This document shows positions 34,368-45,339 of a stretch of DNA of 64,000 nt, one piece after another. Within the stretch, counting starts at the first letter, position 1; the number at the start of each line of letters is the position of its first letter. Origin of the DNA: Gigaspora rosea (lineage: Eukaryota > Glomeromycota > Glomeromycetes > Diversisporales > Gigasporaceae); contig QKWP01000125.1 of assembly GCA_003550325.1 (NCBI GenBank), positions 165,663 through 229,662 on the forward strand, given 5' to 3'. The notes under the pieces are model-generated. The model was not told where the DNA came from. It did not search any database and worked only from the letters and a program-made list of their open reading frames with translations. The translations under genes were made by a program, and so were the position numbers.

Positions 34368-34903
34368 AAGTTAACCCTCCATAAATGCAACTTGTAGGGA
34401 CAAGCCTACAACGTGCATTTAGGGAGGTTTGCATTTAGAGTGAGCCAATTAAATTGCAGCTTTAAAAATTTGATCATTAAGTTTGTGTAACTTTGACCAA
34501 AACTGTATAATCTATCTTAAATACTAAAATTTGATTGGCTATGTGCATTTAGAGAGGTTAGTGTAATATAAAATGTTATTCAAGAGAACGTGCATTTACA
34601 GAATATAGAACATGTATTTAGCACTAATAACATCTTACGGAATAGAAAAAACGTGCATTTAGGGAGGTATTGCATTTATGGCATTTATAAAGGTCCGACT
34701 AGTATTTAAAATCTATATGTGAAATTTGCGGTACGTAGATTGAAAATTAATTCTGCAAGTAAAATTTTCTTTGAATCTGTGGATTTTATTATGTTTTATA
34801 TATGTTACACATCTATTTTTTAAATTTTTATTATGTTTACAAAAATTATTAAGCTTTTCCGCATATTGAAACAAAATCAAATTTTAAACACTGGGTCCGA
34901 CTG
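34368..34903. mobile_element. TA-target MITE, CAGTCAACCCTCC family, copy 3, split
   Basis: It is colinear with 8080-8420 but its first bases have mutated (AAGTTAACCCTCC). TA flanks the whole (34366-34367, 34904-34905). Near its right end it is interrupted by the hAT MITE at 34700-34893, after which the terminal GGTCCGACTG resumes. Confidence 0.85.
34700..34893. mobile_element. 194-bp hAT MITE nested in a MITE
   Basis: A perfect 8-bp duplication GGTCCGAC (34692-34699, 34894-34901) copies the host MITE's terminus. Ends are TAGTATTTAAAAT and ATTTTAAACACTG. Confidence 0.88.
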
Positions 34904-34919
34904 TAAAAAGAGTTCCATG

Positions 34920-35400
34920 AGAAAAAGATCAAGACTTTAACTTTCTTGGAGCTAGGACACCGACTACCTAGACAGAATTGAATTTAACATCAGATTTCTA
35001 AGTTTAAGTATCTTTCTTTAGTTTTCACCTGTTCATCTTCTTTAACGCCAATTCCATCTTGATGGCGGTATCCATCCTTGTGGATATCTTCTTGAATACA
35101 CTTTTTAGCTCTTCTCTTGAGTTTGCAACGTACGTAGAAATACACTATGATATCGACTTATCTGATATGCGATACAGATGTTTCCTTCCTTTTTGCCGTC
35201 CATTCTTCTTTATTTAAGTAGTGTTTCGTTTTTCTTCTTACTTTTATGCAAAGTGCCCTTTCTCGCACATTCTTGTTATGACCAACCTTCTCTTTTGTTA
35301 TGTCTATTGCTTCTAATGATTTTAGTTTTCTTTTCTTTCTGCTCATTTCTTCTTTTGGTTCTCTTGTGGCTTCTGTGTCGATAATTCTACTGGACATGCA
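34920..35400 (-). pseudogene. Lysine/arginine-rich coding-like relic inside the retroelement
   Basis: A 79-codon frame (35158-35397) is very basic (MSRKKRKLKSLEA, KVRRKTKHYLNKEEW). Downstream, broken frames continue (EELKSVFKKIST; another frame gives GYRHQDGIGVKEDE, which faintly resembles a Sel1 repeat). I do not recognise the protein. Position and strand suit the distal part of the element's internal region. Confidence 0.25.
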
Positions 35401-36349
35401 TTAGTTTTGTAGATAGGTATAAACTTTATTCGGCTATACTTCTTTTGATAATTCTACTGGGTCAGCTCATATAGATAGGGCCCCACAACTCGCTCTACCT
35501 CATCCTAACCATTCTTATCTATTGTTAGATCTGGTTAGTGCTTATCTAATTAATAACTTCTTGCTTTTCTTTAGTAGGTGTAGTTTAAGTTCTTCAATTT
35601 CAATCATAAACTTTGTTCACAATGTTACAGGGCAAGGGAAATCAGATTGCGATTGGACTTTCGGGTTTTTACGGGTTCGCAGGTTTCAGGTAAATTCGAT
35701 TCCATCGATCGAAAGTCTGGCTAAATTCTGACGGCGGCTAGCTGCGGTCGGAGATTCATAACATATCGGCCGATTTGGTTTTTAGGGCCCTTTTAACCAA
35801 ATTGTTATACAAAAGTTTTGCTTTTAGTTGACGTTGAAAAGCAACAAACGAAATCAATAAAAGAGCTTTTCTAGTACATATAAGAGATAAAAAACAAATA
35901 AAAATAAATAAAACTGTTATATTAAGCTGTAGAAACCAGTACTCTTACTGTTTGTTGAAATACTCAGAAGTGTGACAATGGGTTGGTTATTGCAACGATG
36001 GGTTGGTGGCTGTTAAGGGTGAATTCAGAAGCAAATTTTTAAGAAAACGGAATTTTTAACTTACTTTTGGCCAATAATTAAATATGTAGATATCATAATT
36101 TTTTACATATTTAATTATAGATAGAAAACTAGTTAAAAATGCTTTTTTTTATGAAAATTCAACTTATAAAAAAATTTTTTTTAATCATAATTGGCTATCC
36201 TATGAAAACTCGATACACGGGAATGCATGTAAAAATACGAAATTGTATGCGAGTAAGCACGGGTTTCATAATCACTGCACGGAAACTGATCATTCAAAAA
36301 ATTTAATACACGTTATCACACGAAATATTGAAATCCATGCACTATTGTG
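35401..36349. other. Spacer with a GC-richer patch and an inverted MITE fragment
   Basis: A patch at about 35620-35800 is markedly less AT-rich (GGGTTTTTACGGGTTCGCAG; TCTGACGGCGGCTAGCTGCG) and is unrecognised. Sequence at 35970-36170 (GATGGGTTGGTGGCTGTTAA, GGGTGAATTCAGAAGC) is the inverted counterpart of 27310-27510. Confidence 0.4.
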
Positions 36350-36905
36350 CATAGTATTATAACTATTTATTGACGTATATTAATCTTAATGATCACATAA
36401 TTTCCGTGCACTAACGTGACAATCATTAAGATTCTTAACGATCATAAATTTCGTGCACTAATGTGCACAATCATTAAGATTCTTAACGATTATAATTTTC
36501 GTGCACTGACATGCATAATTGTTAAAATTCTTAACGATCATAATCATAATTTTCGTGCTTTGACGTGCACAATCATTAAGATTCTTAACGAAAGTTTCAG
36601 TTCACTGACGTAATGATCATCACAATCGTTAAGGTTCTTAACGATCATTTTTGTACAAAATGTATGATCATCACAATCGTTAAGACTCCTTAACGATCAT
36701 AATTTCAGTGAATTAATATCGTGATCATCACAATCGTTAAGATTCTTAACGATCATAATTTTTGTGCATGATATCACAATTGTCACAATTGTTAAGATCC
36801 TTAACTAACATGATGATCATTAAGATCCTTAATGATCATAATTCCATGCATTAACGTGATGATCGTTAACATTCTTAATGATTATAAATTCCATGCATTG
36901 ACACG
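36350..36905. repeat. ~60-bp array with a TTAAGATTCTTAA palindrome
   Basis: About nine units carry ATCGTTAAGATTCTTAACGA, ATCATAATTTTCGTGCA and a TGACGTGCA-like block. Each unit is a near-perfect dyad. A related but simpler series is at 60430-60580. Confidence 0.8.
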
Positions 36906-36923
36906 CACTAAAACATTTATTTT

Positions 36924-36924
<1 letters not shown>

Positions 36925-36955
<31 letters not shown>
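36925..36955 (+). repeat. 31-T homopolymer
   Basis: An uninterrupted run of T follows the palindromic array. Its length should be treated as uncertain in any assembly. Confidence 0.9.
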
Positions 36956-36959
<4 letters not shown>

Positions 36960-37069
36960 ATTTTTCTTGCTTGGCGCGCCCAAATTACATTTGATTTTTA
37001 AGCAAATAAATATTGCTTTTTTTTTTGTTTACTCTTATCATTTTTATCATCTTATATTTTTTTATAATT

Positions 37070-37233
37070 TTTTTTTTTTACAACTCATTAATTTTTATAT
37101 AATTTTTTTTAGTTATTGTCATTGTTTAAACCATCCTTTAGAGTTATTGTTTTTTTTTTTTACAACTCATTAATTTTTATATAATTTTTTTTAGTTATTG
37201 TCATTGTTTAAACCATCCTTTAGAGTTATTGCC
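37070..37233. repeat. 82-bp direct tandem duplication
   Basis: CAACTCATTAATTTTTATAT starts at 37081 and again at 37163, and the following TTTAAACCATCCTTTAGAGT is also duplicated. The two copies are nearly identical, so the event is recent or an assembly artefact. Confidence 0.85.
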
Positions 37234-37609
37234 TTGGAAGCTACTCTTTTGAAATCACTATCATTTTTGGTGTATGTTTTTCATCATTTTTGGTGGTATC
37301 GCAGCTTTATTTTTTTTACTATTATTTTTTTCTTTTATTTTTTATCTCTCTGTATATTATTGCATTTTAGCCTCTCCCTTGAGTTACTGCTATTGGAGTT
37401 GCCACAATCGGAGTTGCACCTATTAGAGTTATTTCTAGAGTAGTCATTTCGATTTTTTTTAAACCTTTCATTTTGGTACTATTACTTTGTTTTTTTACGA
37501 TATTATTAGTTGCTGGGTTATTTTTAAAGTCGGTAGTTTTAGTAATTAGAAGTATTTTCTTATTCGCATGTAAATTATTAAATTAAACTATTTGTATTAT
37601 AAAATTTAA

Positions 37610-37790
37610 TTAATAAAATAATTAAATAAATTAAGTTATTTAATAAAATACAAAATTTAGTTAATAAAACTTATAAAATTTAGTTAATAAAATAATAAAA
37701 TTTAGTTAATAAAATAATAAAATTTAGTTAATAAAATAATAAAATTTAGTTAATAAAATAATAAAATTTAGTTAATAAAATAATGCATAT
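37610..37790. repeat. 22-bp tandem repeat TTAGTTAATAAAATAATAAA
   Basis: About seven nearly exact units, followed by spacer with GCACGTAAATATGCACGA-like inverted motifs (37800-37980). Confidence 0.85.
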
Positions 37791-38384
37791 ATGTATGGAC
37801 ATATGCTATTATATATTACTTGCACGTAAATATGCACGAGACAATGCATGAGAAAATACATAAAATTGCACGTAAGTACGTGCAGCGTTGCATGGAATCT
37901 GCGTCCTTTTATATGCCATAAACTTGCTTTCTCGTGCATTGTCCCGTGTATATTTACGTGCAGGTTTGTGTGGTCATGTATTCAAACTTTTCTGTGAATT
38001 TCAGTATTATTTCGTGCTGTAATTTCTCATAGGGCTAATTTTGGGGTTGAACCAAATCGCCTGATATAACAAAAGTCACAGGGTTCAATTTGTACAAAAT
38101 CATGAGGATCTATAGTTCTCCAAAAATAGAAACTCACAGAGGTCGGGTATTGTTGATAGGTGTTTTTAATCGGAAATAGGAGGAAGTAATCAATGTTTTT
38201 TTTTACTAATATACAATAAGCACATTATTTTTTTAAACTGGGACGACTTTCACCAGGATCAAATATCTAAGAGGCTATTGACTTAACAGTAAGTGTCGAA
38301 GTTTCTCTCTTCTACTAATTTTATTTGTATTTCTGCTGTTATTAAGCATTTCTAACCAAATTTTATTCTTCTTCTTTTTAGGTT

Positions 38385-39590
38385 TCATTTTATACATAGA
38401 GACTCTACTTTCATGTGCACAGGTTTTAACCTGGATACCATAGCTGGACCAGTATGACTTGCAACTCTATGCTCCTTTAGATTATTCAGGTGAGATAGCT
38501 TTTCTTTCTCTAGTTTTTTCTTTTTGGGCTTGTTAATCATATGCTTGAATCTAACCATCTTAAGACCTTTTGCCAATTTTGGCTTCCACTCTAGTGCCAT
38601 TTTTTTGATTCCATTTCAACAACCATTATCAACTTCTTGAACTTCAGTAAGTTTTTTTTAAATAGGTTTCTCTGGTTTACTAATAGGTTTCTGAAATTCA
38701 CTGACTTTTTTGTCCAGTTTTCGCAGACTAGTCGTAATGCATCTCCTTCTAGAAGTCTTCCGGTATGATTCTTCTTTTCTTTATTTGTATCATCATTTTT
38801 TACTAACGTTTCTTGATCAATTTCCACTAGGGCTTCATTATCTTCCTGGTTGATGTCGTTTTCGATCTTGGGTTCGTCTATAGTCTGGAGATTATGGATG
38901 ACTTCTTTCTCTTCCTTCAAGAACCATTTCTGAATGATATCATCATATTTGGCAGCAAGTTTTTGGAGGAGTTGATCCAGGTTGACCTTCTCTTCTTTAA
39001 ATTCAAGATTATTACTTTTAAGAGGCTCTTCCTGAGCCAAATACGTGTTATGAACTTCAGACTCTAAGTCTTTTTTAGGTCAAGGCTTTCTTGAGAAAGT
39101 TTTTGTCATAGGAGTTATTGGACTTTTCTTCTTTGTAGTCGAGATTCAGATATACAAAGGCAAGTATATAATTGGCTCATCCTCAGTATTTTTATAGTTG
39201 ATAAGGTCTTCTAATATTTCAAGTACTAATTCCAGAGCCTAAAGAAGCTGCGTAGCGTCAAAACAATTATTTCCAAAGATTTCATTTATGATTTTTTGGA
39301 ATTCAATAGCTTAATTATCAGTTAGAGCTTCAGTTAAAGCAACACATAGTTCTTCTAATTCTTTCACTTCTGGGCATTTACTAACTATATGTCTGTTTCA
39401 TTTGCAATAAGTGCACTATGGTCTCATTTGAAAGGTTTTTCTTTGAGGTTTTTCATATCTTGGAGAAAGTTGTAGCTGGGTCTCGTTGAGATAAGTATTT
39501 CTTCTTATTTATCTTTGATTTGGACTGGGGGGGTCGATTTCACGGTTTTGGTTCAGGTGGGTTAAAAGTTCTATCTCACAGTTACCACCA
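38385..39590 (-). pseudogene. Gag-like relic with CCHC zinc knuckle
   Basis: Reading downward from the right LTR, a basic linker (SPRYEKPQRKTFQMRP) precedes C-T-Y-C-x4-H-x4-C (RHIVSKCPEV) at about 39430-39375. That is a retroviral-type zinc knuckle with an in-frame stop inside it. It is followed by EELCVALTEALTDN, two further stops, a 149-codon open frame (38591-39040; acidic, Lys-rich, coiled-coil-like) and a basic 71-codon frame (38385-38600). Fungal LTR-retrotransposon Gag is the best reading. The N-terminal capsid part is missing, since the knuckle begins only ~160 bp from the LTR. Confidence 0.6.
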
Positions 39591-39594
39591 AATA

Positions 39595-40414
39595 TGAGGC
39601 TGCGGGACGTACTCTCCTAATAAATATATCAACTATACACTACTAATACCAACCAAAATACTTTAACTCAACTCTAATAATGGTGAAAGGCAACAACTGA
39701 GGCGTGAATTGACTTGGTCCAAGTAATTAGGGTAAAAATAGAGCTCTAGATTATGTCACGAGGCTTTAATATGAGATCATGGGATTTTGGGAAATTTATA
39801 CAATATCATGTATCGGTAGGTTATCAGTTAATAATAATGACAGTTTATTTAATCATATGTCATGGGGAATTACGAACAACAATACTTCTACTCTAATTTC
39901 AAAGGTTATTACTTGACTACATTGAACTCTATCTATATCATACTTCATACTTTTCACTTCTTTGGGAACTGTCTTTTGTGAAGACCAAAAAGGCAACGTA
40001 TTTATACTTTTCATATTACTGTGTCCTATCGCTAATGCTAATAATAACCTTCCAAGGTTGCAACAGGTTTTCTAGACTCAATATATCAAATATATTCGAT
40101 ATATTTGATATTGTTGATATCTTTAAGATCTTTAATATCGTTGATATCTTTAATATCTTCGATATATTTAATAGCTTAGATATATTTAATATATTTAATA
40201 TCTTTAGTATATCTGATCGTCAAATCGAGTCAGAAACAGATAATTCACTTATTACAGTACTATACTAAGAATTTACAGTACGATTTACTGGGGGTATAGG
40301 TACACTACATAATTTTACTAAATATACATATTGGGCTTACAATAGACAACTAAAAACGATAATTGATATAGAGTAGTAATATAAAAAGAAAATCGGGGTT
40401 AATTTACACTCTCA
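39595..40414. repeat. Right LTR (5' LTR of the minus-strand element)
   Basis: It runs from TGAGGCTGCGGGACGTAC to ACACTCTCA, 820 bp, uninterrupted. It supplies the reference for reconstructing the split left LTR. Confidence 0.75.
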
Positions 40415-41948
40415 CAATGAGCTGTTATTGTACTTATATGAGAGATAATTGTAATTTCATATTGAATTAACACGTATTATTTCTGTCAATTCGTGATGCA
40501 GAAATGAGACCACAGCAATGTAAACTACTGATAATAATTACTTTTATCAATGACAATTATTAATATTATTAATAATCACATTGATATTTGCATTGATCTT
40601 TTTCATTGATAATTCTTGATTGTTCATGGTTCTTTTTTTTTTTATTCAGTAAATTTGAATCGATCTTTATCACCTTGTATTACATATTTTCTTCTTCAAC
40701 ACTTTGTTGATTCGCAAGAATATGGCTTCGTGACTTGTGAAATTTGTTATTACGAATATCTAAATATTACTAAAAAATTCAGATCTTAAGGTTCTTTGTA
40801 TTGGTGTAACAGAATAACTGCACATGCCTAAACAAGGTAGAAATAACCTGGGGATGCAAGTTTGTTATGTCGAAAATTTTACTAAATAACCTGTGCTACC
40901 CACAATGCTAAGCATGGGGTCATAAAAAAATTGTGGAAAAAGATAAATTTATAAAAACAAATTGTGTATTATCTTATTAGATTTGGGTTAGACAAAACAC
41001 CGACCAGATTCCTGCTGTTGCCGAAAAACAAGCATATATTAATATTCACTTTTTATATTTATTATATATTTTTTTTTATTGGTTTAATTTTTTTTACTTA
41101 TTACTATTATTATTATTACAGTATTATTATTTCTAATTTTTTTTCGCTTGCTTTTTTTTAATAATTGTTAAATGGATACCGATTCTAAAATGACAATTCA
41201 GAACCAACATAAATTCTGAAATGACGCGGAACAAGAATACATAAACTACTTTTTGTCATTACCAGTATTAACAGATCGCCTTAAGATCCATTTATTTAGA
41301 TACATTAATTCAGTTTTATTGAATTTTTTATTTAATATTTATTTAATAATATCAGGTTCACTCAGTTTTGATCAACTCACAAATAATTACTTCACAGAAA
41401 ACTTAATTGCAGAGAATTAATTTCAGGCAAAGTTATATTGCAATCGATTAATTCACAGACAAGTCCATTTCATAAAAGTTATTTCACCAAAAGCTAATTT
41501 CGCAGGTAAATTAATCTAGTCATTGTCGTTAGAATTAAGTTTAGGTTTAAAGTTGAAATTATAAAAAAATTGTTGGTACAATATATTGAATCAATCGTTT
41601 GTAAAATAACCTTGTCTGTAAAATAATTATCTACGAACTAAGTTTTCAGCAAGCATTTGTTGGTGAAATAATATGGTTGTAGATTCATTTATTTATTATG
41701 TGTTGATTGTTTTATTTTTATTTCAAAAGAATCAACAATATAATTTAGTCCACAATAATAATGAGGTTTTAACCTTCGAAAATTAATTTATTACAATATT
41801 AATAATATTGTAGTTAATGGATACGTAGCAACCAATATCAGTTTTATTTGGCAGGCGAAAGGCCCGAAGGATTATAGGGTGATCGTTTTTACATGAAAAT
41901 TAAAAAAGCATCTGGCTTTGAATTTAATGTGCTAACCTGGACCACAAA
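40415..41948. repeat. Segment beta, copy 1
   Basis: It is colinear with about 45340-46890. It includes a decayed version of the coding-like stretch at 45659-45839, T-runs, and a block of degenerate TTAATTCACAGACAAGT-like repeats (41390-41520). Its left continuation is 28317-28358, on the other side of the retroelement. It ends abruptly where alpha copy 2 begins. Confidence 0.75.
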
Positions 41949-42226
41949 GAGTTTTAAATATTTAAAATAAGCTATTCAAGTTCATGGATGTTTATATTAA
42001 TTTGGCATATTATTATAAGAGCATTTATTAAAAAATAAAAAAAAAAACAATAATGAGCTGGCTACTGATTATGTTTGTTCTATTCAACAAACCACTATCT
42101 ACTGCATTAATTAAAATAACTGCGCATCACATAAACAGCCTTTAATTAATCCTTTATCCTTGTGGATACAATTACAAACAAATTTTCGATAATTACTTTT
42201 TATATGATATTACTCATACTTTTTGA

Positions 42227-42526
42227 TCAGGATAATGGATAATCACATTTATCTTTGAAGCAAATCAGTCCTTCTTTGCAGTCAGCACCGCTGTCACATG
42301 GTTCAAACACACCGCAATCCCCTTTTCCACCACCAGGAGTACATCGTTTCATAAGGTAACCGGATCGAGCTGTCAATAAAATATATATGGTTAATAATTA
42401 GAATAATAAGAGTTATAAAATAAAAATAATTAATTCAGACATTTTACCTTCATGCAGAGGTGACCCGTGAATCGACAGGCCAGAAACAATGCAAATAAGA
42501 ATCATAAAACTGAAAAAATATTTCAT
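42227..42526 (-). CDS. Small secreted cysteine-rich protein (putative processed peptide)
   Basis: Exon 1 is 42448-42526, exon 2 is 42227-42369, with a 78-nt intron (GTAAAA...GACAG, phase 1). The product has 73 residues. Residues 1-16 (MKYFFSFMILICIVSG) look like a signal peptide. Residues 17-35 form a short pro-region ending in Lys34-Arg35, a Kex2-type site. Residues 36-73 hold six cysteines (36, 45, 51, 57, 63, 68; spacing 8-5-5-5-4) with PCDSGADCKEGLICF in the middle. The size and cysteine density suggest a disulphide-stabilised, knottin-like secreted peptide; the fold and function are inferred. The ATG is preceded by A at -3. The paralogue at 22258 shares intron, signal and cysteine frame but has a stop. 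No homologue can be named from memory. Confidence 0.75.
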
Positions 42527-42630
42527 CCTTTTTGAAGTTTATTGTTATTTTGAAAACGTCTTGAAACTTATTATTTTGAGAATATTTTTTAATATTTTGA
42601 GATGTGTTTTCTTTGATCAGTTTCTGTGCA

Positions 42631-42640
42631 TTTATATATA
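42631..42640 (-). promoter_or_regulatory. TATA-like box for the cysteine-rich gene
   Basis: TATATATAAA on the minus strand lies about 105 bp upstream of the ATG. In the broken paralogue the equivalent site reads TATCTAAA. This supports, but does not prove, a core promoter here. Confidence 0.35.
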
Positions 42641-42664
42641 AAATATTTTTATCATAATGTTAAA

Positions 42665-42907
42665 CATATCGGCGGATTTACACAATTGGACCTTTTTTCA
42701 AGACCCCCGATTTTCATATAATTTTGCAAATCAAACCACCTTATCTCTAAGATCTAATGGGTTGGCGCTTATTTAATGGGTTTATTTATATTGATCAGTT
42801 ATTTGTTGATCATCTGACAATCATCCGACCAATGAATTTTTGTAAACAATCGAATTTTGGGGACCATTTTTAGGGCCCAATTTCAATTCCGTAAATCCGC
42901 CGATATG
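42665..42907. mobile_element. ~241-bp MITE, ATATCGGCGGAT family
   Basis: The left end ATATCGGCGGATTTACACAA pairs with the right end, whose complement is ATATCGGCGGATTTACGGAA. It is absent from the equivalent place in alpha copy 1 (about 22695). It lies just upstream of the secreted-protein gene. The longer relative is at 27233-27727. Confidence 0.8.
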
Positions 42908-43908
42908 ATCCAGAGCTTTGTTCAAATTTCAGAATTGAAATTCCTTATATGATAGTGATAAGTACATATTATTTACCGACAATTCGTTTTTCACTGATCA
43001 AAGTAGCGATTATAAATCTTTAAATCACAGTTTGGTACCATACAAAACGAAAACAATACTATTATTCATGTAAATCTTTTATCAAATAAGGATTCTAAGA
43101 TCATAATTATTTCCTCTATTCGTTATTATATTCTTTTTTTTTTATAATTGTTCTTACAATTTATTATGATTTACGCATGTAATCTTATGATTATGATATA
43201 AATTTAAATTTCTGCTGTATCATTAAAATGTTATATTGCTTGAAGTTACAATATTATACAAAATATTCTCGTTAATCAATTAAAATAAATATGGCATTAT
43301 AATTTTAACAAAACGAGAAATTTAAAATTATGTATTTCGATATCCGCCCTTCAAATGGTGCCACGAAGAGTTATCCATTCATATTAATTGTGATCGTTAA
43401 ATATCAACGTTTAATATAGTTATATTATGATGTAATTCTACTAGATATAATAAAATGCTCCTTATGGTGATTATAGAGGGAAAAGAATGGTGATCGTTAA
43501 GGTGACTTGTCAATTAAGTAAATCAAAACCATATATGGTGCCATATAAAAGTAACCTTGTCCGTTGCTATTTACAATTTACTCATGCTTGATCATGTAAC
43601 TAAAATGTTTTTAGAAAAAATAAATTCAAACATATGTGATGCAAAAAAAGACACTGTAACTTCGTAGTCATAAAGAGCGTGAATCGATTTGTATTGAAGT
43701 TTTTGAGGGAAAAAAAACCGAATATAACCTGTGAATCTAAAAAAATATGACACATTTTTATATATGAATGCTTCGATTGGTTAATCGGGGAAAATATCTG
43801 TCTTATTAGAATTTTATGATATTACATATAGGTTTGATTTTCATAGTGTATCGAACACCCCAATTCAGTATTGTTTTGAGTTAGTTCGTATTGAAAATTA
43901 TAGTTATA

Positions 43909-44025
43909 ATATGGATATGTGTGTGTAAGTAATTACACACGGGTTCATATTTAAATCACGTGGCCGAAGGCCACGTGGTTAAATATAAATCCGTGTGTAA
44001 TTACTTATACACACATATCCATATA
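43909..44025. mobile_element. ~115-bp near-perfect hairpin insertion
   Basis: The arms ATGGATATGTGTGTGTAAGT and its complement meet at GGCCGAAGGCC. The hairpin is absent from alpha copy 1 (about 23530). It has no coding capacity. A snapback MITE is likely. Confidence 0.75.
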
Positions 44026-44249
44026 ATAATTAGCTGTTATGGTCTCTATCACAATTTTACTGTAATAAATTTTGTTACAACACTTACCGACTATTGTAGT
44101 GATTTACTGTAAAAAAATTTCTGTACGATCACTCAATATTTGAAATTATAACTGATCAGCATGGTACGGATGACTAGAATTATATAGTATGGGGAAATTA
44201 CAGCAGATTAGTATGGTACCAGTGTTATATATATTAGCGTTATAGCTGA

Positions 44250-44658
44250 TCAGTACAGTATAGGTTTTAAAAATCAGCCTGTTCTGCTCATCTATATCAT
44301 ACTGATTGGCATAATTTCGGAATGGGGTGTATTCCGTACTATACAATTCTGATAATTCATACCATACTGATCTGCTGAACCTTTCAATATTTGGTTGATT
44401 CATGATTATCGTAAAAAATTTTATTACAAATCGTGTCAATAGTTAAGCATTACATTTGGCATATGACCAAATGTGATCTAAATGACTAAGTGACTAAGTC
44501 ACAGTTATATAGTCATTTTAATTTATGCGACATTGATGTGACATGATGTAAAGACTCTGAGCGATCAATTATTTAGTATTTTTATAAAAATAATTTGTTA
44601 GAAGAGATATTTAATAAATATTTTAGAAATTAAATTATTAAATTCCTGTAGTTTTTAC
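44250..44658. other. Spacer with TCAGTATGGTA repeat
   Basis: The TACCATACTGATCTGC repeat family occurs at 44250-44385. A 97-codon minus-strand frame at 44146-44439 crosses it and is not called as a gene. TGACCAAATG/GACTAAGTGAC motifs follow. Confidence 0.4.
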
Positions 44659-45339
44659 TAGTGTTTCGATCCCATTCTTTAAGGGCCATCCGGATTAAAT
44701 TCGGATCCTACTTTGTGTATCCGGATGTAATCCGAATAAAGATAAATCCAATTATTGAATCCGGATTCTATATGAGTACAAAGTGCCATCATTTTACTCA
44801 GTAATTTCGAATTTGGCTACAAGTGCTAATAATGAAGCTGGTTTATTTGAAATATACCAAATTTGAATAGTTTATTTCAAATATCTAACAAAATGAAATG
44901 CCAATTTCGAATTTAATAAATTAACAAGAAACGTGTCAGGCAAATGCAGTGAGCTACGCGAAATATAATTAATTTTTGTGTATCAAAAAGATTAAGATCG
45001 AATTTAGGGTTAGAATTATAACTGATTGTTTTAAAAATCCAAAATTCAAATCGGGTGGCAATCATTTCGACAGTTTTGTCGGTGATTGTCGGTGAAATAA
45101 TACGGATCCTTAAAAATCAGCCTGCATTATACAGATCTGCTCATCTATACCATACTAATCAGCTATAATTTCGGTATAAATATAACCAGAAGCGGTGTAA
45201 AATATCCGTATTCCATTCTAAGCTGTTATTGTACTTTTACTTTGAGATAGCCGTAATATCATATGATGAAACGAAATCAGGTGAGAAGTTCACGTCATTT
45301 CTGAATTTACGTCGATTTTGGATTGACATGTTAATAGGC

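Larger units (their letters stand above)
28359..40414 (-). mobile_element. Decayed LTR retroelement with nested insertions
   Basis: An ~820-bp LTR begins TGAGGCTGC(A/G)GGACGTAC and ends CTCA. The right copy is 39595-40414. The left copy is split into 28359-28604 and 33848-34367 by 5.2 kb of other DNA. Flanks CGATG (28354-28358) and CAATG (40415-40419) look like a 5-bp target duplication. Beta copy 2 near 45340 gives an approximate empty site. Just inside the right LTR, on the minus strand, TGGTGGTAACTGTGAGATAG could be a primer-binding site. Only Gag-like traces lie inside. No reverse transcriptase, integrase or protease was found, so it is non-autonomous or heavily deleted. Confidence 0.75.
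41949..44248. repeat. Segment alpha, copy 2
   Basis: It is colinear with 21546-23779. Here the secreted-protein gene is intact. Private insertions are the MITE at 42665-42907, about 170 bp at 42980-43150 (or a deletion in copy 1) and the hairpin at 43909-44025. Confidence 0.85.

Noticed and set aside
34950..35090. Sel1-like repeat
   Set aside because: Only about 12 residues in one of two competing broken frames fit; not enough for a call.
44146..44439. 97-codon minus-strand frame as a gene
   Set aside because: It lies across the TCAGTATGGTAC repeat and the edge of segment alpha; the equivalent place in the other copy does not maintain it.
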